Part shown: positions 31,822-43,745 of the stretch, one piece after another
Numbering within the stretch: the stretch's first letter is position 1
Layout: every line of letters starts with the position of its first letter
Source of the DNA: Curvularia sp. ZM96
Taxonomy: Eukaryota > Ascomycota > Dothideomycetes > Pleosporales > Pleosporaceae
Length of the DNA: 64,000 nucleotides
Direction of reading: 5' to 3'
NCBI GenBank assembly: GCA_022457065.1
Contig: JAJGBQ010000004.1
Coordinates: forward strand, 496,001-560,000
The notes under the pieces: generated by a model
Seen by the model: only the letters and a program-made list of their open reading frames with translations
Databases searched by the model: none
Told to the model about the DNA's origin: nothing
Position numbers and translations under genes: made by a program

Positions 31822-33781
31822 AACTGTGTACAAGTGCTCTCACTTTCACCCACAACGTCATCCTTTTTTTCGTGACAAACGGCCTTCACCACCCAACGGT
31901 GTCAGTCGCTAAGTTTCACCCGCTGCCTAGCCTATTTTATCATGTATAAATACACACAAATTGGCACACTTGCCATCAAGCAATCCTCCACTCTGCGGTC
32001 GGGTGGGCTCCTAGCAGGACACTGGGTGGGTATCAAAACAAACACTGAACTGCTAACAGGCCATAGAGTTAAAGTGCTACCGGCAAGAGCGCTCATAATA
32101 TGAAGCTGCTAACCAGTTCAATAGGAAAACAATAACCCACTCAGTGTCCAACCAGGGTTGCAATGCTAGGGGGGCACTTCGTTCGAATCGAGGTGCTGGA
32201 GCAACAAAAGCGGAGTGAGGATTGCTTGATTTTTTTGCCCTCCTTTTTTTTGTACCGAGCGTGGCCATTGTGGCTGTTGGCCGTTTGTAGTGAAAGGGCG
32301 CGGCTGGTGACTTGTGTGTGGCATGGCCAACATCGCAATTGCGACGGGGCATTTGGGTGAATGCTTTATAACTTTTTTGCAATTTTACGGAAAAGAAATA
32401 ATTGACAGCACCAAAATGAGAAGAAAGAGTGGAGAAGACCATGACTTGGGAAGCAAGTGAAGATACTATGAAATAGCGGATAGCAACAACCGCGCAACTC
32501 AGCAGACACTGTGATGACCGAAGGCGAAACGGGGAATGCGTCCGTGGCGAAAAGTCTCTGTGCAGGCTTGATCTTTATGATGCTCGCCGAGATTAGAGTT
32601 GGTATAGGGAGGAAGTGAACGGTTGTCGTGACGATGGAAACTGGTGGAGGAATGGGATCACAGGGAACCAGGAATGCCGGGCGTACGCCCATACACTCGA
32701 ATTGTCATGTTGTTGAAGCGACACACTTCCAGTATTGGCGATATATGCAGTCACTATGATATTCCTAGGGCATCGGGAATGAGTATGACGAGGCCAACAA
32801 TGATATCCTGTCGGGAGTTCGAAGGAGCTGCTGCTGTATGACGTGTGTTGTTTACCCCGATTTTGACAGCACAGGAGGGCGCAGTCTGGGTAGTTCACTT
32901 TCTCCGTTGGAGACAGAAGGAGCTGATTAGGTGGTTTGAAATCCCGGGGAACAGCAGACCGTAGATGATTTGAGATTTAGATTTGATCGCGAATTTGCCC
33001 TTATAGGTGTAGATTCAAGGAGATTATGCAACTGAGAAGTATACGTGTTCTAGACAATTAGGATTACTGAATATATCCAAGGGATTGGAATATTTGGCTC
33101 TTGTCTTTTCATTTCCAGCATGCTATTTGCAGTTCTAGAAACAAAGGCACCTGCGAAACAACCTTCCTAGACAGTGAGTCATCGCACACGGCGACTAAGT
33201 ACAATATTTCGACTTCTTCTGCAATATATGCAGGGTTGCTCGAGATTGGTAGCGCGTTCCATTTCATAAACGTATCGGCTTTGTGAGCCCCTGGAGCAAC
33301 ACCTGATCATATTAGGAGGAAGTTCCGAGAATCAAGCAAGAAATCCCATAAGTATCGCCATCATCAGCTTGCTGGACCACCTGGTGAGTTGCATGTTACT
33401 GAGAGAAGGTTGAAGATGTGCTGTCATCTCACGCCAAGTTGGTGTTCTACTCCAACAGTCACGTGCAAGCGTGGGAAAGGCGCGTGGATCCAGGCGCGAC
33501 TCATCTGCTACTATGAACTGAGTAAACAAACAATGGCTTCACCATGGCTTTTTCACCACGCCCATCTTGCTTCGTGACGCCCCTCTCACTTTCACGCCGA
33601 GCTCTACAGTTGCTGACGCCACCTGACCGTGCCCTTCTAGGCAACAGGGTCAGCTCCACTTACACCTTTATCCACTTTTTGCTAAGGCTCAGAGTGCTCC
33701 CACCCTGTACCAGTGTACTTTTCACTACTTTTCCTGTCATTTCAATTCCAATTCCCCCACCCTCTACTGCAATTACTCTCT
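31822..33781. other. Gene-poor region, nothing recognised
   Basis: Nearly 2 kb. Several open frames of 60-120 codons exist on both strands, but none shows a family signal, a leader or consistent splice signals. A 7-bp stem near 32177-32197 has a TTCGAAT loop like a tRNA T-arm, but no D-arm, anticodon arm or acceptor stem could be fitted around it. Confidence 0.5.
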
Positions 33782-34902
33782 ATGGCTCACGAAGAGGCCG
33801 TGGCAAGATTGATGAGCCTCCCACTCGAGGTGCGATACTGCATTTTCGAGCATCTATCAGTACGCGAGATTAAACCTAGAAAGCTGCTGCGCTACTGGTT
33901 CGAGAAGTTGGAGGCTAAGTCTCTCGTCCATAACTACAAGTTGCAGGACCCAAGCAGTCCTGCACCAATAGTTGTTTACAATGACGAGGACTGCGATACT
34001 GAGCGTGAGAGCGTCCTAAACGAGAACCATGAAGTGAACACGGATGACGAGAATGGCGAGGAAGACAAAGAGAAAAAAGAGCAGGACACTGAGGGCAACG
34101 AGGACAAGCATGGGGATGCGGAGGACACCGACGACATCGAGGACAATGAGGACGAGGATGCTGGCGAAGACCATGAAGACGACGAAAACAACGAGAGTGA
34201 GACAATTAGAGATAATGGCAGTGCAGAGAAACTCTCTGCTTGTCTTACTATACGGCCCAATGGGCGCTGGTGTCACATTCCACACATGCTGCGCTTGACC
34301 CATTGTCCGCCACCGATCGAGCTATTCTTGACCTCCCAACAACTGAACACTGAAGCAAGGAACTGGTACTATGATATGACTACCCTGCGCATCAATGCAA
34401 CCGGCAGCTTCGCCCATGCAGTCTTTTGGCAGGAAGCCATGACGGTGTTTAGCATCTTTGAGTCTTCACCTCTGGACAACATTCGAAAAGCTGAAGTCAC
34501 ATTCGTTTGGGATACCACCTATATACGCAGAGATACCACAGGACGCTCGCAGGCCATATTACCTGCTCTTCTTAGGCAGCGGGGGAAGGTCGTCTGCCAA
34601 GCCTTGACCATGGCCCTGGAACTACGCGAGGTTGTCATTCATTGGTACGCAGAAGCTATAAATGATCAACACGCAGAATAAGCTAACCCAACTACCAACA
34701 CAGGCACGACTCCGCCCGAGATAATGAAGCCACCAATCTTAAGAATGATGTCCTCGGACCCTTCAATGCGTTGTCTGCGACCATCAAGATTGAGGAGCAC
34801 TACATTGCGCCCGACGTTGAGCCCAAAAGGCGGAGTGTCGCTGGCAAGCGCCGTCAAGAGTTCGAGAACATTTATCATATGGGCCTGGATCATCCTTTCT
34901 GA
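33782..34902 (+). CDS. F-box-like protein with acidic insert
   Basis: Two exons, 33782-34644 and 34704-34902; 353 residues. Without the intron the frame would stop at 34681; with it the reading continues as W-HDSARDNEATN to GLDHPF. The N-terminus MSLPLEVRYCIFEHLSVREI matches the start of fungal F-box or F-box-like proteins (LPxEVRxxIFxxL). About residues 78-145 are almost wholly Asp/Glu/Asn/Lys. The C-terminal half (LRLTHCPP, LLTSQQLNTEARNWYY, LREVVIHW) is typical of the large fungal family with N-terminal LPxELRxxIY motifs. It may select targets for SCF ubiquitin ligase, though Skp1 binding is not shown. Confidence 0.75.
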
Positions 34903-35831
34903 ACCCACCGCTCGCCATCACTGTTCCTCTCACCGGATGCTTGCATGCCTCTAAGGGGCTCTATCCGATCTAAAAAGATCTTCCCTGCACTTTCCTAGCT
35001 TGAAAGCAACTGACACGAATCTGGCCTTAAAAGCCACGTGTATCTGATTGGTCAAGAGCGTGACCACGACAAAGCTGTGGGGTACTGCCTGTTTCGCGAA
35101 TTTTTAGATAACATGCATATAGGAGAGATACGTTACATTTATCCACAAAGGGAGGCCTCATAATGCGAATACTACCCAAAAAAAACTTCTCTTGCATGTC
35201 CTTGCTGCACGTTTCATTGGCTGTAAGTCGAATTCATGTCGACCGGGTAGTCAGGCCCATGCGGAGGACGTTGGAAACATGCCGAGGTACCCCCCATTCT
35301 GCATCCCAGAGATCCCTTTTCTGGTAGTGCTAGGTGCACTTCGTTAGCATTTCCGGATGGCCGCAATCGACTGAGTCCATGCCATGTTGCGGGGAAGAGC
35401 CAGCTGACATTCCACTAACACTTTGCTAACATCCATGGAAAAGATCTGCCTAACGCGGGCGTGCACATGAGTGGACCATAGTTGTCGCACCGATACTAGT
35501 AGCACGCGGCGCCTTTAGCTTGCTATCCAGACGCACCTCGCCTCAATTCCAACGTGGAGTGGGTCCACTGGAAACACCAACGCCAGACCACAAACAGCAA
35601 AACCTAAGGCTATGCAGGGCCCAAAATGCGGGGCGAATTCCTCGTGGATGCACTATCCCGTGTGATTCAGGGCTCCAATGGTTGGCGACCGACTCAATGG
35701 GCAAATGGAAGAACGCGGATCATTTGCTATATATATTGCGGTAGGCCTGATCAATTGTCTTTCAAGACTGCTTTTGTCTCGTTTCCTTGCAATTGAACCA
35801 GATTATCACTCCGGCCAGTATATTTTGCGCC
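34903..35831. other. Intergenic, nothing recognised
   Basis: About 930 bp upstream of the GMC oxidoreductase gene. A CATATAT-like run (35722-35736) lies about 100 bp before its start codon. An open frame at 35520-35744 has no family signal. Confidence 0.5.
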
Positions 35832-37728
35832 ATGGGTCTCTATACTAAGCTTGCAGATGGGATTGACGAGGTAGACGTTATTATTGCTGGAGGTTCGTAA
35901 TGTCTGCCCCTTTTCATTACTCGCAATCACGATTCTAACCCAATCACTACCAATAGGCGGAACAGCAGGGTGTATCATAGCCGGCCGCCTTGCAGAAGAC
36001 GACCCCTCCCTCTCCATTCTCGTGATCGAAGGCGGCGCGAACAACAAAGATGTCCCAAGTGTGGCCAATCCGGTTTTCTATCTCTCAAACCTCTTACCTG
36101 CCACTAAAACAGCACTCTTCTACAAAGGCAACAAGTCGAAGCAACTTGCTGATCGCGAGCCCATTATCCCGTGTGGTGGCACACTTGGAGGAGGTAGCTC
36201 GATCAACTTCATGATGTATACGCGTGCACAGCGCTCGGATTACGACTCCTGGAATACCCCCGGTTGGTCAGCGCAGGACATGTGGCCATACCTAAAGCGA
36301 TTGGAGACCTATCACGGCCCAGGCAAGAAAGAACACCATGGCCATGATGGGCCTATACAAGTCAGCGATGGCGGCTACCGCGTCCGTGAAGTTGAGGACG
36401 ATTTTATCCGTGCAGCTGAAAAAGTCGGCATCCCCGAGATTGAAGATTTGCAAAACTTGGAGGACAACAACGGCGTTCAACGCTGGCAGCGCTACGTCTC
36501 ACCAGACGGCAAGCGTCAAGACACTGCGAACAGATACCTACATCCCAAGCTTGAACAGGATCAATACTTGAACCTGCATGTACTTGTCGAATCGAAAGTC
36601 GTACGCGTCCTATTTGACGACAACAAACGTGCAACTGGCGTAGAATATACGCCGAATCCTGAATTCCAGTCTACTATTGGTTTGAGCATGCATCCAGTCA
36701 AGGCGGTGCGCGCTCGAAAACTCGTCGTCGTCACATGTGGTGCTTGCGGTACGCCTCCAGTACTTGAACGCTCAGGTATTGGATCGAAAGAAGTCCTCCA
36801 ACGAGCCGGTGTGCCGTTAGTGGAGGAACTGCCAGGTGTGGGGAAAGACTATCAAGACCACCATCTTCTTCTCTACCCCTACAAGACCTCACTAGAGCCA
36901 CACCAGACCATAGATGCTATTCTCAGTGGACGTGCCGATGTGGCCAAAATGATGGCGAACAAAGACCCGATGCTGGGCTGGAACGGTATAGACATATCGT
37001 CCAAGCTACGACCAACCGAAGACGAGGTCAGCGCTCTTGGTCCAGAATTCAGGAAGGCCTGGGACAGGGACTTCAAGAACAACCCCAACGTACCGTTGAT
37101 GCTATGCGGATTAGTATGCGGGTTTCTGGGTGACCCAACCAGCATCCCAGCTGGCCAATACGTCACAACCGGAACCTACACCGCATACCCTTATTCGCGG
37201 GGTCACATGCACATTACCGGGCCCAAGCATGACGACGCGCTGGACTTTGACGTGGGCTTCTTCAACGACGAAGACGACATTGACCTCAAAAAGCAGATGT
37301 GGGCTTACAAGAAGCAACGAGAAATCATGCGTCGCACAACCTTTTACCGCGGAGAGCTGGCAGCTGGTCACCCCAGATTTCCCGCCGACTCTGCTGCTGC
37401 GGCTCAAGAGTCTGTCACGGCGCCGCTGCAAGACGTACAGGATCTGGTCTACACGAAGGAAGACGACGAGGCGATCGAGCAGTGGCTGAGGGAGAATGTC
37501 AATACCACGTGGCATTCACTCGGTACGTGCAAGATGGCACCGAAAGAGGAGGATGGTGTTGTGGATAAGAATCTGAATGTTTATGGTGTGAAGGGACTGA
37601 AGATTGCTGACCTGAGTATCCCACCCAAGAACGTGGGTGCAAATACGAACAATACAGCTCTGGCGATTGGCGAGAAAGCTGCGGAGATTATTATTAAGGA
37701 GTTGAAGGGAGCAGTAGGAACGCCATAG
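35832..37728 (+). CDS. GMC-family alcohol oxidase-like flavoprotein
   Basis: Two exons, 35832-35892 and 35957-37728; 610 residues. The intron splits the FAD-binding signature, which reads VDVIIAGGGTAGCIIAGRLA after joining. GMC signature 1 (CGGTLGGGSSINFMMYTR) and the second signature region (GACGTPPVLERSGIG) follow. The C-terminal active-site block is NTTWHSLGTCKMAPKEEDG with the catalytic His, then NVGANTNNTALAIGEKAAE. These match short-chain alcohol (methanol) oxidases of ascomycetes, which oxidise alcohol to aldehyde with release of H2O2. No clear C-terminal peroxisomal tripeptide (ends VGTP) and no leader, so location is unsure. It is convergent with the Dal5-type transporter, stops 106 bp apart. 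Confidence 0.88.
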
Positions 37729-37834
37729 ACAGTTGAAACCAGGTAATTGAATATTGGTCGTTACGTTTATCAAGATTTGTGTATAATAATAAGAATTCTT
37801 TTTCTTGTTCTGAATGTAGACATGAATACAGCCT

Positions 37835-39512
37835 TTACAATCGATACCTGAACCTCCTGTTCTCGCCGTCAGTCAAATCCAAGAACTCTTCATTCTCCAC
37901 ATGTCCCTCTACAGCCTCCCTATCTCTCTTCTTGTTCACCCACGTATAGTACGTTCTTAATACCAACGATGCCACCGCCGCAAACGCACACGTAATGATG
38001 ATTGTAATCTTCGCCGGCACGAAATCCGGGCTATCCTCCTGCCGAAACGTCAGCGGGCCAATGATATTGCCCAAGCAAAATGACATGAGCAGAATAGCAT
38101 TCATGGTGACTTTCTTCGTGTGACCCGCGTAATTCGCCGCGACCCACGAGTACAAAAGCGGCAGACTGGAGCCAATGCAGTTGGTGAGATAGTTGCCAAT
38201 TAGCTTTCCTGTTTTAGCATCGCTGGGCAAAAACGCCATGAGGCAGCCGCCGAGCATGCCGGGAATGAGTAGGGTGACGACATTGAGCCCGCGCTGGTTG
38301 AAGCGGCCGGCGAGATACGTAGCTATGAGGATGGAGATGATGCTTATGGCTCCGGAAGGGAGTTGGAGCAACGCGGTTGTTTTGGAGTTGAAACCAAATG
38401 ATTTGATCAGCGTGGCTTGGTATGAGGAGACGGCACCGTTGGGAACGTTTGAGGAGATGGTGATGAGGGACAGCATCCATGTCTGTGGATCTGAGAAGCA
38501 TTCGAGTACCTGATAGGGTTTGAATTTGGTGTTTTCGATTCCGGTTTGGTTTTCTCGGAGGCGCTCGATAGCCCAAACTTTCTCTTCGGGCGTGAGACGT
38601 GACGACATAGGGTTATCGGGTAGGAAGAGCATTACTGTTATTTGGACGTTAGTAAACAGAGAAAATGAGGGTTTGGGGGAGTAAGACGAAAGAGACATAC
38701 CAGTGATGCCAACGCTAATAGTGACGAGACCGACGACGAGAAACATGATTTGCCAACTCGTAAACGTCTCGCTGTGGTAGTGTTGAAACCCAAAGCTAAT
38801 CAAGCTTCCGATCATCGTTCCAGTACCAACTCCGACATACCAGATGCCAGTCCTCAATGGTTGCTCTGTTCTTTTGTACCACATCGAGGTTATCAGAATC
38901 AAACTAGGTGCAACGGCAGCTTCGAAGCAACCCAAAAGGACTCGCGTGACGACGAGGGCGCCATAGTTCTTACACACGCATGTTAGCGCCGTGACGAGAC
39001 CCCATAGGATGACTGCAGCGCCGAGGTACTTTGCGGTAGGCAGACGCTGCATAGCGTAGCCATGAGGAAACTCGACGACGAGATAAGAGACATAGAAGAA
39101 CAGGGCTAAGTTCGAGAATTGGTTTGTTGTAATGTTTGCGTCATCGTAGAGACCCATTACCGCTGCGTAGTTGACTGCGACAGAGAGTTAAAAGGATGAA
39201 TAGAACAGAGCATGCGAGAGGCGTTTTGATAAAGTAAGGGCCTTTCATACCCAATGTTTTATCGAGATATTGCAGACAGTAGCAGCACCACATCAGCGGC
39301 ATAATCATCCAATCGATCTTCCGGAGTAGTCTGCGTTCACCTTCGGGCGTAAGTGCACCAACGTCGTGCGCATTCTTAAGAAACTCAAGCGCGGAGTCCC
39401 CGTTCTTGGTCGTTTCATGAACAGTGCCTATTTCTATGTCGGAATATTGTGATGATGGCGACACATCGCTTGGTTTCGAATCAATAGGCTCCTCTTTCTT
39501 GGACACATCCAT
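37835..39512 (-). CDS. MFS transporter of the Dal5/allantoate permease (anion:cation symporter) group
   Basis: Three exons, minus strand: 39512-39251, 39174-38701, 38634-37835; 511 residues with about twelve membrane segments. The start MDVSKKEEPID follows a 5' region with no better ATG. Family marks: RKIDWMIMPLMWCCYCLQYLDKTLV, FFYVSYLVVEFPHGYAMQRLP, and after the central loop FLPDNPMSSRLTPEEKVWAIERLRENQTGIEN. This group imports allantoate, ureidosuccinate, nicotinate or small organic anions with protons across the plasma membrane. The substrate cannot be told from sequence. The convergent GMC oxidoreductase may be a functional partner, but this rests only on position. Confidence 0.9.
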
Positions 39513-40563
39513 GATTGACGATATCAAGGGATAAAGAAGATAGAGAAGAAACAAAGGGTAAAGATCGATACTTCAAACTATCTTCCTTTAGTAGAACTAC
39601 GCACATCCATGTGTATCTACCCCATACCTATATTTCGGCTTATAATATGCCGGCTCTCATACGCATGCCGAACTTAAAGCCGATTAACAAGATATTTCCT
39701 ATCTCGACCTGTACATTGCAGATCTCCCTTCTAACCATCCAGCATATCAGATGAAAGCCGCTTTTCCAATCTAGACATCTTATCACGACCCCCTGTTCCG
39801 ACATCACACTAGAGGCCTTCCGTCTCTCGCCTCCATCAGCAACGGTTGAGTTAGATGCTAGTTGCCGAGCGAGAAAGGAGGGGCCAGCAATAGTATTGGG
39901 TCCAGAAAGAGCCGTTTGACTGAAGACTGGTGATGTGTTTGATGCCATGATGTCAGCGGAGATAGGGCACAAATGATAACAGGGTTGATTCACTTGCGTG
40001 GCGCTAAGCGGGGTTAGGAAGGTGGTGCTGTAGGAGAGGGAGGAGGGGTTCCCAACGTCGCAAGAAACCGCGGTTATAGTATTATCCTACAAGAGGATGC
40101 GGAGATAAATTATCTTCAAGCATTTCGCCTATTGCTTAGGGCAGTCTCGATTGTTATTTCACTTCTCGATACGCCGGTCCGCATCCATGGTCCACACCAA
40201 CTCTGTCACGAGGCAGAGTAGATATTATGGTCTTCCTGTCGCAAGACCATATTTCATTCCCATTCTGCATCAGCAATCTCCTTCGCCATTCGCTGGCCGT
40301 ACTCATGACTGGTATGGTGTTGTATGATATCCAGTAGCTCGTCCATGGACATGCTGATAGAGACTTCATTGATCATTCTAAAGTCGAGGATTGAACGCTT
40401 ATAATAGGCATATGTAAACGACTAGTTGATCCAAGATGGCGGATCTTGCGAGTATCTTCTGTGGTACTCGGCCTCAGCAGCCGGGGGTTTATTAGGTGCT
40501 GGCCAATAAGACGTTTGGGGTCCTCTCAGATCTTGCAAACGAGTGATATGGGCTTGGACTGGA
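39513..40563. other. Intergenic, with weak open frames
   Basis: About 1 kb. A minus-strand open frame at 39640-39948 starts MASNTSPVFSQTALSG and might be the decayed 5' end of a gene, but it has no family signal. A second, shorter frame at 40254-40376 is listed separately. Confidence 0.45.
40254..40376 (-). other. Short open frame, possible small gene or gene remnant
   Basis: Forty codons reading MINEVSISMSMDELLDIIQH and ending KEIADAEWE, an even, helical, protein-like composition. A CTTTAG sits right before the first ATG on the minus strand, so it could be a terminal exon. No upstream exon was found. Family unknown. Confidence 0.25.
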
Positions 40564-41678
40564 CTATTGAGGCCCATTTGAACCAGGCAAGAAAATTGTA
40601 TGCTCGCCTAGGAAGATGTGTTGTGCAAGCGACAAGATGGGCCACAGAGCGAATACGGCTAACAGGGCATGACCTTTTTCAGAGTGTGGCAGGAAATCCG
40701 CAGTTTGGTAGAGACTCAGGACAGCAATAATTGCACGAACGAATGTCTGGAACGTGCTCAACGGGCTAGGTGCAGTAGGATGTGAGGAGCCAATAGAAGC
40801 AGCAACATAAGCCCAGATTGTAGGCGCAATCTCCCATGGCATTTCTTGTGTCTGGAATTGTTAGCAAGAGGAAGTAGAGGTTTGGTCTTTCAAGGTAGCG
40901 CACAAGCCAGAGAATGCTGATCCAATGTGCGGCCTTCCAACTACCAGCCAAGGCTGCATTGGTCCATTCGGGTTCCAGCCCAGGCCGCACGATTGTTATA
41001 CTCATAGAGGCGAGTACAATTAAGTAATGTGCACGTGGTGCAAGAGAACGCACAAACGTCTGAGTACCGAGTTCTTGCCATCCATCGATGAAGTCGTCAT
41101 CTTGGCCAGATATGCGGATCAGAGATAAATACGTTCCTGTCAAGCCAAGAGCAGGTGGAATAGCGGTAACTAGTCTCTTCGTATCGAGGGTGGGTACGAG
41201 CGATACAAAAATAGCTATTCCTGTTGCGACTACAAACCATATGTAGCGAATGTATCATGGTAACAATGCGTGTAGACGCGTGAGTAACGAAGTTCGGCGA
41301 CGCGCAAGAAGCGCATAGGTGACTACAGGCTTTGAAGGATACATTAGCATATCTATAGTACATCAAGGAGTGGTTACTTACGGTGATCCAGATGGTATCA
41401 AAAGATGAGAAGAAAGTTGCAGTGAGAGTTATAGAAGACGCAGCAATCCAGTACAGACGTGCGAGTGGAGTTGTAGAGCTGATACCGTGACTTTTCCAAA
41501 ATCTAGAGCTAGCGCTCGAAGGAAAGCCAACGACCGCAAGCACCAGTATCCAGCATATCAATTCATCGAACAGTGGGGGCGATTCGACATGAAAACGAGG
41601 GATGATCGCGGCTGTAAAGACAGCTACTGCTGTCGCTGCGGTCAAGGAACCGAACCTTGTCGCGTTTTTCCAAGTCAT
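40564..41678 (-). pseudogene. Multi-pass membrane protein gene broken by an in-frame TGA
   Basis: Three exons, minus strand: 41678-41382, 41329-40904, 40851-40564; the joins (GTAAGT...TTCAAAG and GTGCGC...TTCCAG) keep phase and would give 336 residues if codon 124 were not TGA (plus-strand 41255-41257). Sequence on both sides is protein-like: VVTYALLARRRTSLLTRLHA before, YIRYIWFVVATGIAIFVSLV after. About seven hydrophobic segments are seen, and the tail ends FLPGSNGPQ. No transporter family is recognised. A C-to-T change from CGA is the simplest cause. No alternative acceptor restores phase. Another in-frame ATG at 41744 could extend the N-terminus by 22 codons. Still, an unrecognised intron cannot be ruled out. 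Confidence 0.65.
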
Positions 41679-41744
41679 TGTGAACTGAAAGAAGTCAGTC
41701 CGCAAAGGCACGAAGAACTTGAGTTTAGGCAACGAGAGTACCAT

Positions 41745-42316
41745 GACTCTAGCTCACCCGTGTGCACAATTTGGGCAAGGCAATGCTCGTGCATTCGGCG
41801 CCGACTTGGGCGCCTAACGATGATAGGTAGCTACCGAGGCTTCTAACACCCCTTCGCCCGGAAACAGTTATACTGCGAAGTACACTCCATCTTCCTGTTA
41901 CACTCATCATATCCTTGCTATCTGAGGTGAATAGGCGAATCCTCCAAATCCGAGATAGGACTGCCTAAGCTTCCATGACCTCTTTTCATGGCTGGGTGAT
42001 AGACTTCATGCAGGGACATCATGTAAATCACACCATTTGCACGGCACGGCACGGCACGGCACGGCAAGGCACGCAGTGACTCAGGCAGCCATCTCGGTAA
42101 TTGTAGAACAGAAACGCGACTTTCTACGTATGCACACTCGCCATTGCCACTTTTCAGATTACCGTGCACTTTATACTTCACAACATGTCCGATCTAATCC
42201 AATCCATTATAGTGTTTTCATCTCTCAAGACCGCGTATCTCAGGGCATTCAAAATTGATATACATTAGACACAAAGGCTACACATAGTAGTAGCTTATTC
42301 CCCAGGATTTGCATCT
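41745..42316. other. Intergenic with pentanucleotide repeat
   Basis: About 570 bp between the broken membrane gene (upstream side) and the 3' end of the MFS gene. Contains the GCACG repeat at 42039-42073 and nothing else recognised. Confidence 0.55.
42039..42073. repeat. Pentanucleotide tandem repeat (GCACG)n
   Basis: Five perfect units followed by one changed unit (GCAAG) and one more perfect unit. Confidence 0.9.
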
Positions 42317-43745
42317 TCATAGCAGGTGGAACCACGGCGTGTTCATTCCGCTCAGAAGAGAAGTAAGGCCAGAAAAGACAATGAGCGCGCCAAAGCCGCT
42401 CCCGTACCCACCGATAGCCATTCCCTCCCACGGTTTTCCCTCGATGAGTACCTCACTTAGAGGTCCTGAGACGATATTTCCGATACCTCTGCCAACACAA
42501 AGTAGCGAGTAGATCATCAAAGTGTCAACATAACCAAACCCACGAGACTCGCCTCTCTTTGCTGTTTCCCTCATGACAGCCGGCCACACAGCGGGGAAAG
42601 AGCCAGAGAAGAGACCGAAGAAGATGGCGAAGATGTACACAAGAGAAATGTGCACTGCCAAGCCCCAGAAAAGGAAGACTGAAATAGTGGCTCCGAGTGC
42701 AGAGATGAAGATACAGGTTCGAGAATCAAATCGGTCAGTCAGGTGGCCCATGATGATAAGTCCAGTCATGGCGGAGAGGTTCAAGAGCATGAGCGAGAGC
42801 GTCGAAAGCCATGTCGATGCGCCGAAAACTTCACGCGTATACGTGGGCAGATAAATGCCAGGAAGGTAGTATCCAGCTGCTTGGATAAGAGTAGCTAGCG
42901 CGTTGAGTAGAAAGAAGCGCGATCGAACTGCCCTCAAGTTCCAGAAAGGTTTTGTCTCAGTGGCCGACGGCGGTAGTCTTGGTCTGACAAAGTATGCCAG
43001 TGGAATACCGAAACCAGCGAGTACACCCGCCCAAACACGCATTGTAGTCGCGAGGCCGGTGCTGTTGAGCAGTGCGTTGATGATTATGGGAAGGAAAAGC
43101 CCTTCAAGACCAGCTCCACTGCCGATGATTCCGAAAGCCAGACCCTTGCGTTTCTCGAACCATTGATCGGCGAAGACAAGCAGCGGGCAGAAGGCGAAGC
43201 TTCCTGGAATGCCTAGTAGAATTCCTTGGGTCCCGATGAGCTGCGTTACGCTAGTGCAGAAGGAGCTCGCGATGGTGGATACGAGAGAGCCGAAAAGCCC
43301 TCCTATAGCCATCCATCGAGCCCACTGAGGTTTTCGTCTAGCGAGATGAATGGTGATGGGCAATGCGATGAAAATTAGGCCCTGGTTCAGGACGCCAATG
43401 ACGGCGATATTCGAAGAGCCTGAAAATGGCTCGGTGGTGCTGTAGTAATCCTGGAAACGGCCGAAGGAAAAGCTGAATCCTGAAGTCAGTTAGCAAGGGG
43501 GTGATAAAGCAGGGATAGATGTAACTCCTACCGATTGTCAAGACTTCGACTACGAATGCAGCGGCCAGAAACAGCCATGCGGCTTTCCCTCCATCCTTTG
43601 GTGGTAATTGAGAGAGGTCTTCATGGGTGTTTTTTGGAGAGCAGTCGTGCGATGTCTCTTTCAATTCGGACATGGTGGATGAGTCTTGGGAAGTCGCTGG
43701 TGCGATGCCCATATCGTTCGTGCTCTTTATTGTCTCCTTGGTCAT
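42317..43745 (-). CDS. MFS monocarboxylate transporter-like protein
   Basis: Two exons, minus strand: 43745-43532 and 43479-42317; 458 residues. A polar N-terminus of about 50 residues leads into DGGKAAWLFLAAAFVVEVLT, then GFSFSFGRFQDYYSTTEPFS, the pattern of fungal MCT/MCH-type transporters (DGGxGWxVVxxxF...GVFQxYY). About twelve membrane segments follow; KRKGLAFGIIGSGAGLEGL is the usual family block between segments 4 and 5. In yeast such proteins carry riboflavin or monocarboxylates, so the substrate is open. The protein ends directly after the last helix (GMNTPWFHLL). No defects. Confidence 0.88.

Noticed and set aside
32163..32200. Possible tRNA (TTCGAAT loop on a 7-bp stem)
   Set aside because: No D-arm, anticodon arm or acceptor stem could be fitted around it on either strand.
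42039..42073. GCACG repeat as a possible CRISPR-like or regulatory array
   Set aside because: Units are only five bases with no spacers; it is a simple microsatellite.
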